A stretch of DNA of 64,000 bases from Nibribacter ruber (GCF_009913235.1 NZ_CP047897.1:3037001-3101000); one strand, 5' to 3'; counted from the first letter of the stretch, positions 25,965 to 35,013 are shown. A program made the numbers and translations. Notes: a model not told the origin generated them from the letters alone.

Positions 25965-27065
25965 ATGGTTGAAATAAAAGAAATAGCAGGAGGCCAGGAA
26001 TCATCGGTTTTTAGCCAGATGGGCCAGTTTGATCATGAGCAAGTAGTGTTCTGCCATGACCACGACACTGGGTTGAAAGCCATTATTGGTATCCACAACA
26101 CGGTGTTAGGCCCAGCCTTGGGCGGTACCCGTATGTGGACCTACGCCACTGAGGCCGAAGCACTACGCGATGTGTTGCGTCTTTCCCGCGGTATGACCTT
26201 CAAGTCGGCCATCTCTGGTTTGAACCTGGGCGGTGGTAAGGCCGTGATCATTGGCGACTCCAAAAAGGATAAGAACGAGGCGATGATGCGCAAGTTCGGG
26301 CGTTTTGTAAACAACCTGAACGGTAAATACATCACCGCCGAGGACATGGGCATGACCACCCTGGACATGGGCTACATTGCCATGGAGACCAAGCACGTGG
26401 CTGGTTTGCCAGAGTCGCAAGGCGGTAGCGGTGACCCTTCTCCGGTAACGGCCTACGGTACCTACATGGGTATGAAAGCCTCTGCCAAGAAAGCTTGGGG
26501 CAACGACAGCTTGGCAGGTAAAAAAATCTCTGTACAAGGTACTGGCCACGTAGGTGGTTATTTGATTGACTACCTGGTAAAGGAAGGTGCTCAGTTGTTC
26601 ATCACTGACATTGACCAAGACCGTTTACAGCGTATTTCTTCGGCTACCGGTGCTACCGTAGTTGGCTTGGATGAAATCTATGACCTGGATGTGGATATCT
26701 ATTCTCCTTGCGCCATGGGAGCCACCATCAATGACAACACACTTTCACGTTTGAAGTGCCAGATCATTGCCGGTTGCGCCAACAACCAGTTGCAGGATGA
26801 GAACGTGCACGGCCCGGCTCTAGTGCAGAAAGGCATGATCTACGCGCCAGACTTCCTGATCAACGCGGGTGGTATCATCAACGTGTACTCAGAAGTTAAA
26901 AAGCTGAACCGCGAGTGGTCTATGCAACAGACAGAGCAGATCTACAACACCACGTTGAACATCTTCGCGAAGGCTGAGGCAGACGGTACGCACACGCAGA
27001 AAGCCGCCACTGAGCTGGCGCAGAAGCGTATTGACGATATGGCTAAGATCAAAAGAACTTACTAA
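25965..27065 (+). CDS. Leucine dehydrogenase-type amino acid dehydrogenase
   Basis: 366-residue Glu/Leu/Phe/Val dehydrogenase, in the size range of leucine dehydrogenases (about 350-370). The substrate domain has GPALGGTRMW and SGLNLGGGKAVI with the substrate-binding lysines; the NAD domain carries GTGHVGGYLIDYL. It would reversibly deaminate branched-chain amino acids to 2-oxo acids in the cytoplasm, feeding branched fatty acid synthesis. One of three enzymes of this superfamily in the window. Monocistronic: divergent promoter upstream, PR1 downstream. Confidence 0.92.
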   Translation: MVEIKEIAGGQESSVFSQMGQFDHEQVVFCHDHDTGLKAIIGIHNTVLGPALGGTRMWTYATEAEALRDVLRLSRGMTFKSAISGLNLGGGKAVIIGDSKKDKNEAMMRKFGRFVNNLNGKYITAEDMGMTTLDMGYIAMETKHVAGLPESQGGSGDPSPVTAYGTYMGMKASAKKAWGNDSLAGKKISVQGTGHVGGYLIDYLVKEGAQLFITDIDQDRLQRISSATGATVVGLDEIYDLDVDIYSPCAMGATINDNTLSRLKCQIIAGCANNQLQDENVHGPALVQKGMIYAPDFLINAGGIINVYSEVKKLNREWSMQQTEQIYNTTLNIFAKAEADGTHTQKAATELAQKRIDDMAKIKRTY

Positions 27066-27106
27066 TCTTAGTTTCGCCTTCTAAAGGCGAGGAGATATTT
27101 AGAAAG

Positions 27107-27144
27107 CGTTTTTGGCTTAGTTTCTCAGAAACAGGCCAAAAACG
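27107..27144. repeat. PR1 palindromic repeat
   Basis: 38 bp, CGTTTTTGGCTTAG to CAGGCCAAAAACG, 42 bp after the leucine dehydrogenase stop. Confidence 0.94.
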
Positions 27145-27182
27145 CTTTTTTGTTTCTGATTGACTTTGCCGCATCTTACCTC

Positions 27183-27217
27183 AGATTCTCCCCTTGAGGG
27201 GAGCGTAGAGGGGTGTT
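27183..27217 (+). repeat. R2 repeat
   Basis: CAGATTCTCCCCTTGAGGGG followed by AGCGTAGAGGGGTGTT; the same core recurs at 40395, 41034 (inverted), 48602 and 58232. Confidence 0.85.
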
Positions 27218-27288
27218 CTCACCGACAACTCTGACTGTCTGTCAAATAGCAGTTACCTCTCAACCTCGTTCTTCTTAACTTCCTTTTC

Positions 27289-27568
27289 TTACTTTCTACC
27301 CGCGTTTGTCACTTTTCTCCTTGATGAGAAAAGTAACCAAAAGAATCAAGAAGAAAAGAAACTCGCTGCCGCTCAGACAGCTTTTCTTCGGAGTGTGCAC
27401 AGTGAGAAGCTATCTGTTCCATCGTAAGCTCACGCCATTGCCAATCGAACTTCTATTACTTTCTCCCTCGGGGAAAGAGACTTAAATTGACCAGTCTCTT
27501 TCCCCTCGGTCAAGGGCTGGCGGATGGCTAGGTGAGTCGTTGCAATGCCTGCATGCGCTGGCGCGGGA
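27289..27568. repeat. R4 interspersed repeat, about 280 bp (copy 1)
   Basis: Closely matches 58325-58606 from TTACTTTCT to TGCATGCGCTGGCGCG. Shared blocks include CTCCTTGATGAGAAAAG (a small hairpin), GTAACCAAAAGAATCAAG, GTGAGAAGCTATCTGTTCCA, CTTTCTCCCTCGG and GACCAGTCTCTTT. Short gaps distinguish the copies. No convincing ORF. Its end touches an R5 copy at 27572-27603 (GGCACCGCCTTGTCTCCTGC). Confidence 0.85.
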
Positions 27569-27688
27569 GATGTAGAGACAACGGCACCGCCTTGTCTCCT
27601 GCGTATTGCTTTGCTAGCCTGACCATCTGCCTCTGCTCTCAAGACCTCGTAGTGTCCGGCAGGACCTGCGAGCGTCTGCGCCAACAAC

Positions 27689-27726
27689 CGTTTTCAACCT
27701 AATTCCCACAAAATACCCCAAAAACG
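27689..27726. repeat. PR1 palindromic repeat (strongly decayed)
   Basis: 38 bp, CGTTTTCAACCTAAT to ATACCCCAAAAACG; the ends and length are kept while the stem has drifted. Confidence 0.75.
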
Positions 27727-27924
27727 CTTTTCCATTTTCCAGCCTCTTTCCCAGCCATCCACCAAAGACTCAGAATTAAAAAGAAGTACTGTTTGCTTCT
27801 TGCTCTCTTAGTTCGGACCTTTGCGCCAGAATTGGCGGTATCGCCATGCCTTGGCAGCGGGCCAGCGCCTCTTTGCCAACTTTTACGCTTATTTTCACGT
27901 TCACCACGTTCTTTCCTTATCCTC

Positions 27925-29097
27925 ATGCTCAACCGCAGAATACTCCGGATCAAAGCCATGCAAGCCATCTACGCCTATGTACAGGCAGAAGGCTCTAACT
28001 ATCTGTTGGCCCTAGACCGCATTGCAGACACGTTCGCGCCAGATTTAATGGCCATTGAGGCGCAAGACAGAAAGCTGCTGGAAGGGCAGAAGCAAATTGC
28101 CACGCTGCTCTTCAAAGAGTGGTATGAAACCAAGAAGTTTGACACCGAGGAGAAAGACAGAGAGATTCTCAACGCGGCCCAAGACGCCGTCAACTTCTAC
28201 CAAAACTCGCTTAAGAAAGACTATAAATCCTTCGGGAACCAGATGCTTACGGCCGTAGAGGAAATCTATGACCGCTACCTGCTTACCTTGCTGGTGATGC
28301 AGGAAGTGACGCATTTGATTGAAGGCGAAGAGAAGAAAGCCGCCACCCGCTTCACGGAGCGCACGGATGTAGACCTGCGCGGTCTTCTCAGAAACAAAGC
28401 CTTGACCAAACTACAGGATAACAAGTTCCTGGAGCAGCGCGTGATCAGAAGAAACGTGAGCTGGGCGGGCAACCTGGACGTAGTACAGCAAATCTATAAA
28501 AACGGCATCAAGAAAGACGAGCAAGTGCTGGCCTATCTGGACCTAGTGGAGCCTACCTATGAGCAGGACCATGAGTTGCTCAAGCATCTTTATAAAAACG
28601 TCATTTTCAAAGACGAGAACCTGCAAGGCCTGTTTGAAGAGCAAGACCTGAACTGGGTGGAGAACAAGTCTGTGGTGAAGAGCCTGGTGAACAAGTCCAT
28701 CAAGATGCTGGAAGAAACCACAGATGAGCACCTGCCGCTCTTGGACCTTTCGGCCAGCTGGGACGATGACAAGGCCTTCTTTGAAGAACTCTACCACGAG
28801 ACCCTCAAAGACGACGCCAAGTATGAGGCCATGATCTCTGAGAGCGTGCAGAACTGGGACGTGGAGCGCGTGGCCCTCATAGACAAGATCATCTTAAAAA
28901 TGGCGCTCTGCGAGATGCACATTTTTAGAAGTATCCCCGTGAAAGTGACTATCAACGAGTATATCGAGATATCCAAGGTGTACAGCACGCCTAAGAGCAA
29001 GCAGTTCGTGAACGGCGTGTTAGACAAGCTGTCACAGCAGTTAACCGCCAGCGGTGCCATCCGTAAATCAGGGAGAGGTCTATTGGACAACAAATAA
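27925..29097 (+). CDS. nusB: Transcription antitermination factor NusB (long Bacteroidota form)
   Basis: 391 residues from ATG 27925 (MLNRRILRIKAMQAIYAYVQ). Upstream in-frame sequence to 27793 is low-quality and rejected as N-terminus. The RNA- and NusE-binding NusB fold is split: the first helix at the N-terminus and the rest at about 300-385 (VERVALIDKIILKMALCEM, PVKVTINEYIEISKVY, FVNGVLDKL). A long charged helical insert between is usual for the phylum. It acts in rRNA antitermination. First gene of a run with yajC, ybbR and coaE, an order seen in many Bacteroidota. Confidence 0.9.
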   Translation: MLNRRILRIKAMQAIYAYVQAEGSNYLLALDRIADTFAPDLMAIEAQDRKLLEGQKQIATLLFKEWYETKKFDTEEKDREILNAAQDAVNFYQNSLKKDYKSFGNQMLTAVEEIYDRYLLTLLVMQEVTHLIEGEEKKAATRFTERTDVDLRGLLRNKALTKLQDNKFLEQRVIRRNVSWAGNLDVVQQIYKNGIKKDEQVLAYLDLVEPTYEQDHELLKHLYKNVIFKDENLQGLFEEQDLNWVENKSVVKSLVNKSIKMLEETTDEHLPLLDLSASWDDDKAFFEELYHETLKDDAKYEAMISESVQNWDVERVALIDKIILKMALCEMHIFRSIPVKVTINEYIEISKVYSTPKSKQFVNGVLDKLSQQLTASGAIRKSGRGLLDNK

Positions 29098-29143
29098 GAA
29101 GCAGATTTTTGCGTTCTTACAGAAGCGAGCGTTGCATTAGACC

Positions 29144-29181
29144 CGTTTTTCAGCTATTTTTCTGAAAACTAGCCAAAAACG
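29144..29181. repeat. PR1 palindromic repeat
   Basis: 38 bp, CGTTTTTCAGCTA to TAGCCAAAAACG, between nusB and the ytxH-like gene. Confidence 0.93.
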
Positions 29182-29224
29182 GCAAGGCTCTTTTTTATTG
29201 AAACCTGTAACCACAACCAACACC

Positions 29225-29530
29225 ATGGGCAAAAAAACAACCTCCATCATTGCCTTTTCCACCGGAATCGCCACGGGTGCCATCCTGGGGATTTTATTTG
29301 CGCCTGAGAAAGGCCGCGAGACCCGCGACAAACTCAGCTTTCAATTAGAAAAATACCGTGCCCGCCTGCTGGAGCTTTCCAACGACCTGATTGCCGGCCG
29401 CGAGGAGCAGGGCTCTGCCGCCAAGACCGAAGGACAGCGCGTAATCAAAGACGCCCGCGACAAAGCAGAGCGCCTTTTGCAGGACGTAGACACGCTCATC
29501 AACGAAATAAACAGTAAGAAAGAAGCATAA
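29225..29530 (+). CDS. YtxH-like small membrane protein
   Basis: 102 residues from ATG 29225 (an in-frame TTG at 29198 is less likely). One N-terminal membrane segment (SIIAFSTGIATGAILGILF), the YtxH hallmark APEKGRETR, then an amphipathic charged helix to the end. General-stress-type protein of unknown function, inner-membrane anchored. Ends 10 bp before isocitrate dehydrogenase, so probably co-transcribed. Confidence 0.85.
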   Translation: MGKKTTSIIAFSTGIATGAILGILFAPEKGRETRDKLSFQLEKYRARLLELSNDLIAGREEQGSAAKTEGQRVIKDARDKAERLLQDVDTLINEINSKKEA

Positions 29531-29540
29531 GCCCTTGACC

Positions 29541-30536
29541 ATGACAACCGTTACCCTTATTCCCGGCGACGGGATAGGTCCTGAGATCACTGAAGCCGTA
29601 AAGGCGATCTTCACTGCCGCACAAGTTCCTATTACTTGGGAAGAAGAAAACGCCGGACAAACCACCTTTGACAGCATGGGTGAGTTGATTCCGCAGTCTT
29701 TGATTGACTCGCTGGAGCGCAACAGAATTGCTTTGAAAGGCCCCATCACCACACCGGTGGGCAAAGGCTTCAAGAGCATCAATGTGCAGCTGCGCCAGAA
29801 GTTTGACCTGTACTCCAACGTGCGTCCCGCCAAAACCACGGCCGGTGTGAAAACCCGCTTTGATAACGTGAACCTGGTGCTGTTCAGAGAAAACACCGAA
29901 GGGCTGTACGCCGGCCTGGAGATGTATGATGAGCGCCTGGGCATCTCTGACTCCATTGCCCGCGTGACGGTAACCGGTTGCCACAAGATTGTACGCGCCG
30001 CCTTCGCTTACGCAGACAAAAACAAGAAGAAGGTGACCGTGGCCCACAAAGCCAACATCTTAAAGTCTGCCGGCAGATTGATGCTGGAAGCCGCCGCAGA
30101 CGTGTCTAAAGAATTCCCGAACGTGGTTTGGGAAGACAAGATCATTGACAACATGTGCATGCAGCTGGTGAGCAAGCCAGAGCAGTTTGAGGTGATTGTG
30201 ACCACCAACCTGTTCGGGGATATTCTCTCTGACCTGTGTGCCGGTTTGGTAGGCGGTCTGGGCGTGGTGTCTGGCGCCAACATAGGCGATGACATGGCTA
30301 TTTTTGAGGCCGTGCACGGCTCTGCCCCAGATATTGCGGGTCAAGGCCTGGCCAATCCAACGGCTCTGTTGCGCTCTGGCATCATGATGCTGCAGCACAT
30401 GGGCATGCAGGCAGAGGCAGACAGAATTGAAGACGCCCTGGAGAAAACCTTGCTAGACAAAAACTGCTGCACCCGTGATTTGGGTGGTACGGCCTCTACC
30501 TCAGAGTTCGCGCAGCACATTATTTCAAACTTGTAA
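29541..30536 (+). CDS. Isocitrate dehydrogenase (NAD-type, isocitrate/isopropylmalate family)
   Basis: 331 residues from ATG 29541 (TTG at 29535 is an alternative in frame). Motifs: [15 protein letters not shown] at the N-terminus, [20 protein letters not shown] and YSNVRPAK binding isocitrate, [15 protein letters not shown], and [17 protein letters not shown] with the metal aspartates. Size and the FKSINVQLR segment favour NAD-dependent isocitrate dehydrogenase over isopropylmalate dehydrogenase, which also would normally sit in a leu operon. TCA cycle step making 2-oxoglutarate. Placed inside a nusB-coaE gene run, where it is not a usual member. Confidence 0.87.
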   Translation: MTTVTLIPGDGIGPEITEAVKAIFTAAQVPITWEEENAGQTTFDSMGELIPQSLIDSLERNRIALKGPITTPVGKGFKSINVQLRQKFDLYSNVRPAKTTAGVKTRFDNVNLVLFRENTEGLYAGLEMYDERLGISDSIARVTVTGCHKIVRAAFAYADKNKKKVTVAHKANILKSAGRLMLEAAADVSKEFPNVVWEDKIIDNMCMQLVSKPEQFEVIVTTNLFGDILSDLCAGLVGGLGVVSGANIGDDMAIFEAVHGSAPDIAGQGLANPTALLRSGIMMLQHMGMQAEADRIEDALEKTLLDKNCCTRDLGGTASTSEFAQHIISNL

Positions 30537-30551
30537 TTACCTTTCCCTTAT

Positions 30552-31097
30552 ATGAAAAAGCAATTTGTAATAGCAATGCTATTGGCTGCCGGTTTCTGGA
30601 CCGCCGGCTGCGAGAAAAAGCAGGACACTGAAACTACCACTACCACCACAGAACAAACTGCTTCTGTGAGCACGGTGGCCACCAATGACCCTGCCACCAA
30701 CCCTAACGTGGCCAGCGCTGAGCCGGTGAACCCCAACGCGCCAAAGCCGGTCATGACCTTCAAGGAGACCGAGCATGACTTTGGTACCATCAAGCAGGAC
30801 AAGAAGGTACAGCACACGTTTTCATTCACCAACACTGGTAAATCGCCGCTGGTGATTGAGAGCGCTACCGCTACCTGCGGTTGTACCGTGCCAGAGTGGC
30901 CAAAAGAACCTATTGCGCCAGGTGCCACCGGCAGCATTAAGGTAGAGTTTGACCCAACCGGTAAAGTTGGTCAGCAGTCTAAGCAGATCACCATCACCGC
31001 CAACACTGATCCGCAGGTTAATCAATTGATCATCAAGACCAACATTACCGCTTCTGTGCCTACGGCCGGGGCAGATGGTCCTGTGCGCACTAACTAA
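30552..31097 (+). CDS. DUF1573 domain lipoprotein
   Basis: 181 residues. Signal peptide with lipobox TAGC (Cys19), then a low-complexity Thr-rich linker (about 24-60), then the DUF1573 Ig-like domain: FKETEHDFGTIKQDKKVQ, FTNTGKSPLVI, TATCGCTVPEWP with the conserved CGC, and IAPGATGSIKVEFDPTGK. Function unknown, envelope-located. In Bacteroidota it is commonly just upstream of yajC, as here (6-bp gap). Confidence 0.92.
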   Translation: MKKQFVIAMLLAAGFWTAGCEKKQDTETTTTTTEQTASVSTVATNDPATNPNVASAEPVNPNAPKPVMTFKETEHDFGTIKQDKKVQHTFSFTNTGKSPLVIESATATCGCTVPEWPKEPIAPGATGSIKVEFDPTGKVGQQSKQITITANTDPQVNQLIIKTNITASVPTAGADGPVRTN

Positions 31098-31103
31098 TCT
31101 CTG

Positions 31104-31433
31104 ATGTTGACGATACTTTTACAAGCCAGCCCGCTAGGGGCTGGTGGACTTTCCAACATCCTGTTCTTCGGAGCAATCATCCTGGTGTTTTATTTCTTCA
31201 TGATCAGGCCGCAGCAGAAAAAGGCCAAGGACCAGAAGAAGTTCAGAGATGAGCTGAAACGCGGCATGAACGTGGTCACCATTGGTGGCTTGCACGGCCG
31301 TCTGCTCAGCATTGATGAAGACACCGTCTGGATTGAGGTAGACAAAGGCATCAAGCTGAAGTTTGACAAATCGGCGATTGCCGTAGAGGCAACCAGCCGC
31401 GTGAACAAAGCTACCGCAGAAACTGCCGCTTAA
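31104..31433 (+). CDS. yajC: Preprotein translocase subunit YajC
   Basis: 109 residues: a single membrane segment (ILFFGAIILVFYFFMIRPQ), the YajC signature RPQQKKAKDQKKF, then a small beta domain (GGLHGRLLSIDEDTVWIEV). Accessory subunit of the SecDF-YajC complex in the inner membrane. Starts 6 bp after the DUF1573 gene and ends 17 bp before ybbR. Confidence 0.95.
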   Translation: MLTILLQASPLGAGGLSNILFFGAIILVFYFFMIRPQQKKAKDQKKFRDELKRGMNVVTIGGLHGRLLSIDEDTVWIEVDKGIKLKFDKSAIAVEATSRVNKATAETAA

Positions 31434-31450
31434 TTCTTTAGCATCATACT

Positions 31451-32431
31451 TTGCCATTCAATAAAACAAAGCAAGCCCTCCTCTGGTTAGTAAGACCGTT
31501 TTCTCCCAAACAGAAACGGTACTGGAGAGTGGTTTTGCTTTGTTTTTTGACGGCTACCACCTTCTGGGTGCTCAACTCTCTAAACAAGAGTTACATTGCC
31601 CGCATCTCGTATCCCATCCAATTTGTGTATGATCAGCGCCAGCTGGTGCCGGTAAAGCCCCTCCCCGAGGAGGTGATGGTAAGCGTGACCGGCAAAGGCT
31701 GGAAGCTGCTGCGCAAGAACCTCATGTTTCAGGTAAAGCCCGCCGAGCTTTCCATTAGAGGCTTACCCTATGTGAAGCGTCTGCCGGGCGCGGCCCTCAG
31801 ACCAGCCATTGCCAACGCGTTAGACGGCCTGGAACTGAACTACGTAGCCACAGACACGCTCTACTTTGACTTTGACCATCTGATTACCCGCAAAATTCCG
31901 TTGGGCATAGACACAGCCCAGGTGCGCATTGGCCCAGGGTTTACGTATGGCGGCCAGCTGCGCATTCAGCCAGACTCTGTGGCCTTCACGGGGCCTAAGC
32001 AGATCATCAGCATGTTTCCCAGTCCGTACCCGCTGGCGCCTCCAGAGGCGGCCCTGCAGAGTTCCTTCAAGGGCGAGTTGCCGTTGCTGTATGATTTTAC
32101 AGAACTGGTGAAGGCCAACATAAGCAAAGCCCAGGTGCAGTTTGCAGTATTGCCCCTTGACAAGCTGGAAGTGGTGGTGCAGCCGGTGCTCAAGAACTTT
32201 CCGCCTAAGTACCGCCTGGCCTACCTGAACGGACCCGTGAAGGTGAAATATGCCTTCCATCCCAGAAACCGAGGCCTTATTGAGGCCGCCCAGTTTGAAG
32301 TAACGCTGGATTATGCGCAGTACAATGCCGCAGACTCATCCATTGTGCCCACTATTACGCAGAAGCCTACGGGTATCCGGCAGGCTTCCATTGCACCGGG
32401 CAAAGTAAAAATTTCCTTAACCGCGCTCTAA
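31451..32431 (+). CDS. YbbR-like domain protein (CdaR-type)
   Basis: 326 residues from a TTG start at 31451; no ATG is available in the 17-bp gap. One membrane segment near residues 25-45 (WRVVLLCFLTATTFWVLNSL), then tandem YbbR-like repeats outside the membrane (VSVTGKGWKLL; KIPLGIDTAQVRIGPGF). YbbR/CdaR proteins regulate the CdaA diadenylate cyclase in Firmicutes; here no cdaA is adjacent, and in Bacteroidota the gene is linked to yajC and coaE. 4-bp gap to coaE. Confidence 0.85.
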   Translation: MPFNKTKQALLWLVRPFSPKQKRYWRVVLLCFLTATTFWVLNSLNKSYIARISYPIQFVYDQRQLVPVKPLPEEVMVSVTGKGWKLLRKNLMFQVKPAELSIRGLPYVKRLPGAALRPAIANALDGLELNYVATDTLYFDFDHLITRKIPLGIDTAQVRIGPGFTYGGQLRIQPDSVAFTGPKQIISMFPSPYPLAPPEAALQSSFKGELPLLYDFTELVKANISKAQVQFAVLPLDKLEVVVQPVLKNFPPKYRLAYLNGPVKVKYAFHPRNRGLIEAAQFEVTLDYAQYNAADSSIVPTITQKPTGIRQASIAPGKVKISLTAL

Positions 32432-32435
32432 CCGT

Positions 32436-33047
32436 ATGCTCAAGATTGGGATAACCGGCGGCATAGGGTCTGGCAAAAGCATTGTCTGCCGATGCTTTCA
32501 GCTGCTGGACGTACCCGTCTATGATTCTGATGCCCGCGCCAAATGGGTGATGCACGGTGACCCAGAACTGCGCGAAGGATTGATCTCCACCTTCGGGCCG
32601 AATACTTTTGATGCCCAAGGTAACTTGGATAGGCCATACCTGGCCCAGAGAGTTTTCCATAACCAAGAGGAGTTGGCCAAGCTCAATGCCTTAGTGCACC
32701 CACAGGTGCGCAAGGACTTTCACCGGTGGCTAGAGGCGCATGCCCAGGCCCCCTACATTCTCAAGGAAGCAGCGCTCATGTTTGAGTCCACGGCCTATAC
32801 CCAGGTAGACCACGTGCTGACGGTTTCGGCCCCGGTGGCCCTGCGCCAAAAAAGAACCCTGGCCAGGGACCCGCACCGTACTGCCCAAGACATTGACGCC
32901 ATCATCCACAAGCAACTGCCAGAAGAAGAACGCCTGCGACGCTCTCAGTTTGTCCTCTACAACGATGACCGACAATTGGTGCTTCCGCAAGTCATCCAGC
33001 TCCACCAAACGTTTCTAGGCTTAGCTTCTAACTCTTCCCATCATTAG
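32436..33047 (+). CDS. coaE: Dephospho-CoA kinase
   Basis: 203 residues. P-loop GITGGIGSGKS at residues 5-15, YDSDARAKWVM (DSD base region), LVHPQVRKDFHRWL and a CoA-domain-like lid. Catalyses the last step of coenzyme A synthesis in the cytosol. Last gene of the nusB-coaE run; PR1 begins 9 bp after its stop. Confidence 0.95.
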   Translation: MLKIGITGGIGSGKSIVCRCFQLLDVPVYDSDARAKWVMHGDPELREGLISTFGPNTFDAQGNLDRPYLAQRVFHNQEELAKLNALVHPQVRKDFHRWLEAHAQAPYILKEAALMFESTAYTQVDHVLTVSAPVALRQKRTLARDPHRTAQDIDAIIHKQLPEEERLRRSQFVLYNDDRQLVLPQVIQLHQTFLGLASNSSHH

Positions 33048-33056
33048 TAGGAAATC

Positions 33057-33094
33057 CATTTTTGGCCTGTTTCCCGGAAATCAGGCCAAAAACG
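33057..33094. repeat. PR1 palindromic repeat
   Basis: 38 bp, CATTTTTGGCCTGTTTCCC to TCAGGCCAAAAACG; first G replaced by A. Confidence 0.95.
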
Positions 33095-33308
33095 AGTTCT
33101 GCTGCGTTATTATTTACAATGCCTTGGTTCAACGGAGAGATTATCTGATGAATTAGCAGAGGCCTTAACAAGCTCTACATAAAGAAATGCTGACCTAGAG
33201 ATGGTTCTCATTTGGTGCCACCTATCGCTGCGTAAAAACTACGTCGTGTCGGTGCCACGTCACTACAACCGGAAGCCGGCCGAAGGCCCAGCCGGTCTCG
33301 TGGCAGTA

Positions 33309-33614
33309 GATAAAGGAAACCGTGCCTTGGCACGAGTGACTCTGCAGCGACAGCCAAGGCCATTGCCCGAAACCAGCAAACCAACCATCAAACGAAAGCA
33401 GAATTGGGACCTAAACCAGTCCTGGCACTGAGCGCTTCTGGTGTTTGTGCGCCGCGGGCAGCGGCGGGAGGGACAAAGTCCCACAAACAACAGCAGCGCG
33501 AAGGGCAAGGACGGGGCCCCGCGGCCGTGAGCGCTTACCAGAAGAAATGAAACAGCAAAGGTTATTCGCACCGCAAGAAAGAACGTATGAAGTGATAGCC
33601 GACTGCGTGCACAA
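33309..33614 (-). repeat. R6 interspersed repeat, 306 bp (copy 1)
   Basis: Reverse-complement partner of 44155-44460, both spanning 306 bp between GTGCACGCA and the CCTTTATCT/ACTTTATCT end with no net length change, though many bases differ. Most conserved is the GC-rich core AAGCGCTCACGGCCGCGGGG and the block TTTGTGGGACTTTGTCCCT. One frame in the core keeps the peptide KVPQT...RARTGPRGRERL in copies 1 and 2. Flanks 33095-33308 and 33615-33721 show no gene. Confidence 0.8.
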
Positions 33615-33721
33615 AGGCAGTGTCAGAAAGTCACGGATTTAACCTCCGCGCTATAGAAGGCAAGACGGAAAAGACAGTCCAAGGCCTTTATAAGAACACC
33701 AACAGCAAGCAATCAAACAAT

Positions 33722-33759
33722 CGTTTTTCGCCTAAATCTCAGAAAACAAGCCAAAAACG
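33722..33759. repeat. PR1 palindromic repeat
   Basis: 38 bp, CGTTTTTCGCCTA to AAGCCAAAAACG, 15 bp past the stop of the GNAT gene (minus strand). Confidence 0.92.
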
Positions 33760-33774
33760 CCATTCAGCCAACCG

Positions 33775-34941
33775 CTATTTAATAATAGGATACCGCTGAA
33801 ACGGCTTAGATGGATCAAAAATCTTGCGGTACGTAACGTGGGTTTTGTAGATGACTGCCTCCAGCCCGCGCACCACCATCATCATTTTAGGATTAAAATC
33901 ACCGATCCAATTCATTTCTACCACGCCTACCCCTTGCGCCAGCACGGCCTTTTGAGACATCGCAGACATGTAACTGTCAATGCCTTTGCCCTGGAACTCC
34001 GGGACAACGCCAAAGATCAACCCCAAGGCCTTTTTGTTGGGCGTGTGATTATAGCGCCAGCGGTAGTACAGAAACTTAAGCTTGCCCAGCCAGTCTAGGC
34101 GGCCGTTCAGGTGCTTGAAAATCTGGTTGAGTTCGGGGAGCATGATAAAGAAGGAGACGGGCTGGTCATGGTGGTAGGCAAAATAGATGAGCTTTTCATC
34201 CATGACCGGTTTCATGCTGTTAATCAATTTTCTAGCCTTCTCCAGCGTCATTTCATTGAGGCCGGAATGCCCTGCCCACGCTTTGTTGTAGACCTCCAGA
34301 AACTCCTGGGTGAGTTTTTCCATGTTCTTTTTAGAAACATGCCGGAAGGAGTAAGCCGGGTCGTTCTCAATGAGGGCCGCCCGTTGTAGGACCTTGTCGC
34401 TGAGCTGGTGGGCAGGATCACGGCGATAGGTGTACTGCTGAAAATACACCTGGAAGCCGTAGTTCTCAAAAAGCTCTTTGTAGTAGGGCGGGTGGTAGAA
34501 CATGCCGTAGTTAGGCTCGGTGAAGCCCTTCACCAACAGTCCCCAGAAACGGTCCCGCTCTCCAAAGTTAATGGGTCCATCCATGGCTTCCATGCCCTGT
34601 GCTTCTAACCAGTTCTTACAGGCATCAAACAAGGCGTTGGCGGCGGTCTGGTCATCAATGCACTCAAAGAAGCCCATGCCGCCGGTCACGTACTCAGAGG
34701 CGTCTTTGGTTTTGCCGTTCACAAAGGCGGCTACCCGGCCTATGGTCTGGCCGCGGTCATCCTGCAGGAGCCACCGGATGGCAGAGCCGTTCTTAAAGTT
34801 GTGGTTGCGCTTCGGGTCAAAGGTCTGCTCAATGTCATTGTCCAGAGGCCTGATCCAGTTGGGGTGGTCTGTGTAGAGCGTAGCAGGAAAATCCAGGAAC
34901 GACCTGAGGTGGGCGGCAGAGGTAACTTCTATCAATTGCAT
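33775..34941 (-). CDS. GNAT-fold protein, large uncharacterised family
   Basis: 388 residues of a Bacteroidota/Proteobacteria family annotated as N-acetyltransferase-like. N-terminal WIRPLDNDIEQTFDPKRNH, FNFGERD-type block (GPINFGERDRFWGLLVKGF) and YHPPYYKELFENYGF are typical. The C-terminal half has an acetyl-CoA-loop-like segment (GVVPEFQGKGIDSYMSA). Lengths near 380 are usual. The substrate is unknown. Monocistronic, flanked by PR1 and the R6 repeat downstream. Confidence 0.83.
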   Translation of the reverse strand: MQLIEVTSAAHLRSFLDFPATLYTDHPNWIRPLDNDIEQTFDPKRNHNFKNGSAIRWLLQDDRGQTIGRVAAFVNGKTKDASEYVTGGMGFFECIDDQTAANALFDACKNWLEAQGMEAMDGPINFGERDRFWGLLVKGFTEPNYGMFYHPPYYKELFENYGFQVYFQQYTYRRDPAHQLSDKVLQRAALIENDPAYSFRHVSKKNMEKLTQEFLEVYNKAWAGHSGLNEMTLEKARKLINSMKPVMDEKLIYFAYHHDQPVSFFIMLPELNQIFKHLNGRLDWLGKLKFLYYRWRYNHTPNKKALGLIFGVVPEFQGKGIDSYMSAMSQKAVLAQGVGVVEMNWIGDFNPKMMMVVRGLEAVIYKTHVTYRKIFDPSKPFQRYPIIK

Positions 34942-35013
34942 AACGGCGGCGTCTTGTAGCCCCCAAATTACACAATTGCCCTAAAAGTGCCATGACTCCC
35001 GCTATTGGAAGGC

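Noticed and set aside
26001-26030. CGGTTTTTAGCCAG near the leucine dehydrogenase start as a further PR1 copy
   Set aside because: Only about 12 bases resemble one arm; no right arm at the fixed 38-bp distance.
27793-27924. N-terminal extension of NusB
   Set aside because: The 44 residues before ATG 27925 are unlike NusB, and the ATG gives the family N-terminus.
31498-31523. ACCGTTTT...AACGGT inverted repeat at the start of ybbR as a PR1 copy
   Set aside because: Shorter, with a different core; it lies in normal coding sequence.
33263-33571. 102-codon minus-strand ORF over R6
   Set aside because: Frame is not the one conserved between R6 copies; Arg/Cys-rich translation of GC-rich repeat.
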